Part shown: in pieces, positions 6,767-10,119 of the stretch
How positions within the stretch are numbered: the first letter of the stretch is position 1
Layout of the letters: every line of letters starts with the position of its first letter
NCBI GenBank assembly: GCA_002438505.1
Contig: DJPI01000069.1
Span: 1 to 10,119 of the forward strand
Source of the DNA: Ruminococcaceae bacterium UBA6416
GTDB taxonomy: Bacteria > Bacillota > Clostridia > Oscillospirales > Acutalibacteraceae
Reading direction: 5' to 3'
Length of the DNA stretch: 10,119 nt
Made by a program: the position numbers and the translations under genes
The notes under the pieces: model-generated
What the model saw: only the letters and a program-made list of their open reading frames with translations
The model's database searches: none
What the model was told of the DNA's origin: nothing

Positions 6767-7402
6767 ATGATCAAAGATTTATTCAAAGGCTGTCTCACAA
6801 TACCGAACCTTCTTTCGGTCATCCGCATAGCTCTTATTCCTGTTTTTGCCGTGATGTATCTCAACGGCAATCAGCTTTGGGCAATCGCAATTATCGCCAT
6901 TTCCGGACTTACTGACCTTTTTGACGGAAAAATTGCGCGCAGATTCAATCAGGTCAGCGCCCTCGGAAAAATTTTGGATCCCGTTGCGGATAAGCTCACT
7001 CAGATAACCATAGCTGTTATCCTGTTCATTTGCTTCAGAAACGCTGAAAACACAACCATTAACGCATTCGGATGGGTCTTTCTTGTTTTCCTTATTAAGG
7101 AGGGAATAATGGTTGTTGGAGGACTTGTAATGCTCCTCATGAACATTCGTCCCGGCGCAGCCGAAATGCCGGGCAAGGTTGCAACATTCACCTTTTACGG
7201 CGTTATGATTCTTATAATCGCTTTCGGTCCTGAGGTCGGTGTGCTCACAAATCTCTGGTCAATGCCGGATGTTTTAACCGGCATACTTGTTGTGGTTGCC
7301 GCTTGCACCTGCGTTTTTGCGTTTGCAAGCTATATGCCCGAAACATACAGACAGTTCCGCGAACACTTCAGGGAAAAGAAGGCGCAGAAAATTAAGAAGT
7401 AA
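6767..7402 (+). CDS. pgsA: CDP-alcohol phosphatidyltransferase, probably phosphatidylglycerophosphate synthase
   Basis: The enzyme transfers a phosphatidyl group from CDP-diacylglycerol to an alcohol, most likely glycerol-3-phosphate, the committed step to phosphatidylglycerol. The full family signature DG-x2-AR-x8-G-x3-D-x3-D is present: Asp50, Asp53, Gly54, Ala57, Arg58, Gly67, Asp71 and Asp75 (in LTDLFDGKIARRF and GKILDPVADK). The four aspartates bind the two metal ions and Asp75 is the expected catalytic base. The opening TIPNLLSVIRI is typical of PgsA. Hydrophobic segments lie at about 13-31, 36-49, 77-91, 105-126, 142-157 and 170-189 over 211 residues, the normal size. Substrate preference cannot be settled by sequence alone; phosphatidylserine or cardiolipin synthases of this family are alternatives. 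A strong AAGGGGGT (6751-6758) precedes ATG 6767. Confidence 0.88.
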   Translation: MIKDLFKGCLTIPNLLSVIRIALIPVFAVMYLNGNQLWAIAIIAISGLTDLFDGKIARRFNQVSALGKILDPVADKLTQITIAVILFICFRNAENTTINAFGWVFLVFLIKEGIMVVGGLVMLLMNIRPGAAEMPGKVATFTFYGVMILIIAFGPEVGVLTNLWSMPDVLTGILVVVAACTCVFAFASYMPETYRQFREHFREKKAQKIKK

Positions 7403-7409
7403 TTTATGT

Positions 7410-7431
7410 TTTGACTTTAACTTTTTATAAT
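7410..7431 (+). promoter_or_regulatory. Possible -10 box and partial CtsR-like half-site upstream of clpE-like gene
   Basis: The 49-nt gap before the Clp gene holds a perfect TATAAT (7426-7431) and TTTGACT (7410-7416). TTTGACT is the reverse complement of AGTCAAA, a half-site of the CtsR heat-shock operator. The second heptad with the proper 3-nt spacing is absent in both directions. TTGACT to TATAAT is only 9 bp, so this pair is not a normal sigma-A promoter; a weaker TTTATG (7403-7408) would give 17 bp. The gene may be read from the cvpA promoter, from here, or both. Confidence 0.3.
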
Positions 7432-7451
7432 GCATATTCAAGGAGTATTAC

Positions 7452-9785
7452 ATGAAAAAAGTAGTTTGCAGCAGATGCAAGAAACGGCCTGCGGTGATTT
7501 TTATTTCAAAAATTATTGACGGAAAAACCGTTCCGGAGGGTCTTTGCCTCCAGTGTGCAATGGAGATGAACATCGGACCTATTAAGCAGATGATGGACAG
7601 CATGGGGATAACCGAGGAGGATGTTGACGCTCTTTCGGAGCAGTTTAGCGATATGTTTCCTGATTCCGATGACGAGGAGGGTGGTTTTGAAGCCGGCGGG
7701 TCTCCGACCGTTCCGTTCTTACAGGGTCTTTTGGGAGATTTGCAAAACGGGCTTCAAAACGGCCTTATGAATATGAAACCGCCGGTCGAGAAAAGCGAGC
7801 CGGAGTCCGTTCAGTCCGCGGCACCTTCGGGAGAAAAGCTTACCCGCAAGCAGCGTAAAGCCGCTGCAAAAAAGCGCAAGTTTCTCACTCTTTACTGCAC
7901 CGATCTCACAGCAAGAGCAAGAGACGGAAAAATTGACAATATAATCGGAAGAAACAAAGAAATTGAAAGAGTTGTTCAAATTCTCTGCCGACGTTCAAAG
8001 AACAATCCTTGCCTTATCGGTGAGCCCGGAGTCGGAAAAACCGCCATTGCGGAGGGTCTTGCGCTGAAGATTGCACGCGGAGAGGTTCCTGCGCGGCTTG
8101 CAGACAAAGAGATTCATCTGCTTGACCTCACGGCGCTTGTTGCCGGAACGCAGTTCCGCGGCCAGTTTGAAAGCAGAATCAAAAATCTTGTTGACGAGGT
8201 CAAGGCCAACGGAAACATCATTCTTTTCATTGATGAGGTTCATAACCTTGTTGGAACGGGTGATGCCGAGGGCTCAATGAATGCCGCCAATATCCTCAAA
8301 CCGGCGTTGTCACGCGGAGAAATTCAGGTTATCGGCGCAACGACGTTTACCGAGTACAGGAAGAACATTGAAAAGGACGCTGCGCTTGAAAGACGTTTTC
8401 AGCCCGTAAAGGTTGAGGAGCCGTCAATCGAGGATGCAACGGAAATCCTGCTCGGCATCAAGAGCTATTATGAAAACTATCACCGTGTCCGCATTTCGGA
8501 CGCGCTCATCAGGAGAATCGTGGTTCTTTCTGAAAGGTATATTACTGACAGATTTTTGCCCGATAAGGCCATTGACCTGCTTGATGAGGCCTGCACCTGC
8601 GCCAACCTCAGAAACAAGGCTATAAGCGATTATCAGCTCAATGAGCAAAGGCTTGAAGACCTGAAACTTGATGAAGAGGATCTTTATGCGCAGACGGAAA
8701 ATGTTGATTATGAAGCCATTGCCAACATCAAGTCTGAAATTGTCAAATGTGAGGATGAGCAAAAGCAGCTTGCTGAAAAAGCTTCCGATAACGCCGTTAA
8801 AGAGGAGGATATCGCCAAGGTGATTGAGCTTTGGACGGGTATTCCGGCAAGCAAGGTCATTGAAAGCGATCTTAAGCGCCTTGCAAATCTTGAGGCCACT
8901 CTTAAAGAGCGTATTATCGGTCAGGACGAGGCTGTTGAGGCCATTGCTGCGGCAATCAGAAGAAGCCGCGTTCAGATTAGTCCGAGGCGCAGACCGGCAT
9001 CATTCATTTTTGTCGGCCCCACAGGCGTTGGAAAAACCGAGCTTGTTAAGCAAATTGCAAAGGAGCTTTTTAACACACCTGAAACACTGATTCGGCTTGA
9101 TATGTCCGAGTTTATGGAAAAACACAGCGTTTCAAGAATCATAGGTTCACCACCGGGCTATGTCGGATATGACGAGGCAGGTCAACTCACTGAAAAGGTC
9201 AGAAGAAAGCCGTATTCCGTTATACTTTTTGATGAAATTGAAAAAGCCCACCCCGATGTTATGAACATTCTTCTTCAGATTCTTGACGAAGGACGTATAA
9301 CCGATGCACAGGGCAGAACGGTCAATTTTGAAAACACAATAATAGTCATGACCTCAAACGCAGGCAGTGAACAGAAAAACGGTGCCCTCGGGTTTGGAAA
9401 GGATAAAGGCGAGGCGACCAGGGAGCGTATAACAAAGGCACTTTCAGATTTTCTGCGTCCGGAGTTTTTGGGACGTGTTGATGAAATTGCGGTGTTCAAT
9501 TCCCTGACCGAAGATGACTACAAAAAGATTTCCGTCCTGCTTCTCAATGAACTGCGCGATTCACTTAAGGAAAAGCCGATTAAGCTTACCTGGACCGATG
9601 CTGTTCCGGCGTATCTTGCAAAGAAGGCTGTCGGCGGAAAGCGCGGTGCGCGTGACCTGCGCAATATTATCAGAAAAGAGATTGAGGACAAGATTGCCTC
9701 AATTATCATTGATAACTATGAAGAAAACGTCAGCGCAATCAGCATTGAGGAAAATGACGGAAAACTTGAAATGAAGTATCTTTGA
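7452..9785 (+). CDS. clpE: ClpE-like AAA+ ATPase (Clp protease ATP-binding subunit) with N-terminal zinc finger
   Basis: This is a Hsp100 unfoldase expected to feed substrates to ClpP in the cytosol. The 777 residues divide into several parts. A four-cysteine zinc finger (Cys6, Cys9, Cys32, Cys35; McsA-like) stands in place of the usual Clp N-domain. An acidic, then Asn/Gly- and Lys-rich linker (about 40-145) follows. AAA domain 1 has Walker A GEPGVGKT (190-197), Walker B ILFIDE (257-262) and arginine finger region ERRF (313-316). A short coiled middle domain (about 395-445) precedes AAA domain 2, with Walker A GPTGVGKT (522-529), pore loop GYVG (569-572), Walker B VILFDE (590-595) and sensor 2 GARDL (733-737 region). 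LGF at 646-648 fits the ClpP-docking tripeptide. The zinc finger and the EGSMNAANILKPAL-type sequence favour ClpE over ClpC. The start ATG 7452 has AGGAG at 7441-7445. At 777 residues it is longer than Bacillus ClpE (about 700) because of the linker. No ctsR, mcsA or mcsB is in the window. Confidence 0.88.
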   Translation: MKKVVCSRCKKRPAVIFISKIIDGKTVPEGLCLQCAMEMNIGPIKQMMDSMGITEEDVDALSEQFSDMFPDSDDEEGGFEAGGSPTVPFLQGLLGDLQNGLQNGLMNMKPPVEKSEPESVQSAAPSGEKLTRKQRKAAAKKRKFLTLYCTDLTARARDGKIDNIIGRNKEIERVVQILCRRSKNNPCLIGEPGVGKTAIAEGLALKIARGEVPARLADKEIHLLDLTALVAGTQFRGQFESRIKNLVDEVKANGNIILFIDEVHNLVGTGDAEGSMNAANILKPALSRGEIQVIGATTFTEYRKNIEKDAALERRFQPVKVEEPSIEDATEILLGIKSYYENYHRVRISDALIRRIVVLSERYITDRFLPDKAIDLLDEACTCANLRNKAISDYQLNEQRLEDLKLDEEDLYAQTENVDYEAIANIKSEIVKCEDEQKQLAEKASDNAVKEEDIAKVIELWTGIPASKVIESDLKRLANLEATLKERIIGQDEAVEAIAAAIRRSRVQISPRRRPASFIFVGPTGVGKTELVKQIAKELFNTPETLIRLDMSEFMEKHSVSRIIGSPPGYVGYDEAGQLTEKVRRKPYSVILFDEIEKAHPDVMNILLQILDEGRITDAQGRTVNFENTIIVMTSNAGSEQKNGALGFGKDKGEATRERITKALSDFLRPEFLGRVDEIAVFNSLTEDDYKKISVLLLNELRDSLKEKPIKLTWTDAVPAYLAKKAVGGKRGARDLRNIIRKEIEDKIASIIIDNYEENVSAISIEENDGKLEMKYL

Positions 9786-9788
9786 TTT

Positions 9789-9838
9789 AATACCGGCGAA
9801 AGGGGCGTATATTTTTCCTTTCGCCGGTATTCATTTTT
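9789..9838 (+). terminator. Strong intrinsic terminator after the clpE-like gene
   Basis: A perfect 15-bp stem, AATACCGGCGAAAGG (9789-9803) with CCTTTCGCCGGTATT (9817-9831), encloses a 13-nt loop and is followed by CATTTTT (9832-9838). It begins 3 nt after the stop codon. Because the arms also carry A/T-rich ends it could terminate from either side, but the T run favours the + strand. Confidence 0.9.
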
Positions 9839-9919
9839 GATTAATGAGAGTGTGTTTTTAAGTTTTCGGGCTTTTCAAAACGCCGATACCGGCTTTCACA
9901 AGAAAAAACCGAAAAAGTC

Positions 9920-9939
9920 TTGAAAAATTTTGAAAAATG
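9920..9939 (+). repeat. Tandem 10-bp A/T-rich repeat beside the IS end
   Basis: TTGAAAAATT (9920-9929) is followed directly by TTGAAAAATG (9930-9939). It lies just outside the presumed left end of the insertion sequence. It may be simple low-complexity sequence or part of the target site. The 100 nt between the terminator and this point show no gene; a small GCCG-ATAC-CGGC hairpin (9882-9893) is the only other structure. Confidence 0.4.
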
Positions 9940-9972
9940 TATGTGTTAAAATGATGTGACCCAAAAAAAGAA

Positions 9973-10042
9973 GAGAAGTAACTTCAAAATATGGTATAAT
10001 GGATTTACCACAAAACATTAACCAAAGAAAGAAGTACTTCTC
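9973..10042 (+). repeat. Paired GAAGT-ACTTC palindromes flanking the IS promoter
   Basis: GAAGTAACTTC (9975-9985, odd palindrome centred on A9980) and AGAAGTACTTCT (10030-10041, perfect 12-bp palindrome). As RNA, bases 9973-9985 can pair with 10031-10042 to give 12 bp with one bulged A, ending directly before the start codon. The first lies at the -35 position of the IS promoter and the second overlaps the ribosome binding region. Confidence 0.6.
9992..10000 (+). promoter_or_regulatory. Extended -10 promoter of the IS transposase
   Basis: TGG followed by a perfect TATAAT (9995-10000) makes an extended -10 element. No good -35 box lies 17 nt upstream (AGAGAA at 9972-9977), which an extended -10 can tolerate. 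The predicted start is near 10007, giving a leader of about 36 nt. Confidence 0.6.
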
Positions 10043-10119
10043 ATGAACATGATAACACAAGAAGCAAGAAAAAAGCAAGAAATAGTTAAGCAGGCAATAA
10101 AAAACGGAAAAAGTAAAAC
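10043..10119 (+). CDS. Probable transposase, N-terminal fragment (3' end outside window)
   Basis: ATG 10043 opens a frame that stays open to the window edge, giving 25 residues that begin MNMITQEARKKQEIVKQ. The basic, helical opening is like the N-terminal helix-turn-helix of IS481/IS3-like DDE transposases in Clostridia, where ITQEA followed by a lysine/arginine-rich helix is common; this is recollection of the family pattern, not a search. A second ATG at 10049 is an alternative start. The ribosome binding site is poor (AAAGAAAGAAG before the ATG) and overlaps a palindrome. No catalytic DDE residue is within the window, so activity cannot be judged. The A-rich, lysine-AAA codon use differs from the GC-richer housekeeping genes upstream and fits a mobile origin. 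Confidence 0.55.
   Translation, partial: MNMITQEARKKQEIVKQAIKNGKSK

Larger units (their letters stand above)
9942..10119 (+). mobile_element. Probable left end of an insertion sequence (continues beyond window)
   Basis: From about 9942 the sequence changes to AT-rich DNA with a TGT-type end, a GTGACCC motif (9956-9962) as found in inverted repeats of several DDE-transposase IS families, a short promoter, paired palindromes and the start of a lysine-rich coding region with a transposase-like opening. The exact boundary is uncertain by several bases because the right end and target duplication are not in the window. The element lies about 100 nt past the clpE terminator, a harmless insertion position. 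Confidence 0.55.

Noticed and set aside
7411..7431. TTGACT and TATAAT as a sigma-A promoter for the Clp gene
   Set aside because: The spacing is 9 bp instead of about 17, so the two boxes cannot serve as one promoter.
9896..10078. 60-codon open frame on the - strand across the IS end
   Set aside because: Low-complexity Phe/Leu-rich translation of an A-rich region, antisense to the probable transposase start, with no ribosome binding site.

Overview
This window looks like a piece of a chromosome from an anaerobic, low-to-medium GC Firmicute of the class Clostridia, most likely Oscillospiraceae/Ruminococcaceae-like. That placement is inferred from the gene set (a stand-alone ECF transporter module of EcfA1/EcfA2/EcfT type, a ClpE-type Clp ATPase with an N-terminal zinc finger, a DUF5711-like protein), strong purine-rich Shine-Dalgarno sequences, and dense co-directional operons with overlapping genes. 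Every gene I can support is on the + strand.

Region 1 (1-5836) reads as one operon or two closely linked ones. It holds the 3' end of glmM (peptidoglycan precursor synthesis), a class I SAM-dependent methyltransferase of the RlmI/RlmK-like (COG1092) type, the energizing module of an energy-coupling factor vitamin transporter (ecfA1-ecfA2-ecfT, with 1-nt and 11-nt overlaps), truA (tRNA pseudouridine 38-40 synthase) after an 88-nt gap, and a single-pass membrane protein resembling DUF5711 that overlaps truA by 20 nt. No substrate-specific S component is present, as expected for a shared group II ECF module.

Region 2 (5837-9838) starts with a 200-nt intergenic stretch carrying a good extended -10 promoter. 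It is followed by a roughly 96-nt leader with two interlocked perfect inverted repeats, which suggest a pseudoknot or switch-like RNA. Then come a CvpA-family membrane protein, a CDP-alcohol phosphatidyltransferase (PgsA-like), and a 777-residue ClpE-like AAA+ unfoldase with an N-terminal four-cysteine zinc finger. The region closes with a strong hairpin terminator with a 15-bp stem.

Region 3 (9839-10119) is AT-rich and appears to contain the left end of an insertion sequence: a GTGACCC-containing terminus, an extended -10 promoter and the first 25 codons of a probable transposase that runs off the window. A pair of GAAGT-ACTTC palindromes flanks the IS promoter. In read-through RNA they could fold over the start region of the transposase while the element's own transcript would lack one arm, an arrangement like that described for IS10 and IS50.

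Most of the window is ordinary housekeeping sequence. The two places most worth a second look are the cvpA leader (5941-6036) and the IS start region (9973-10045).
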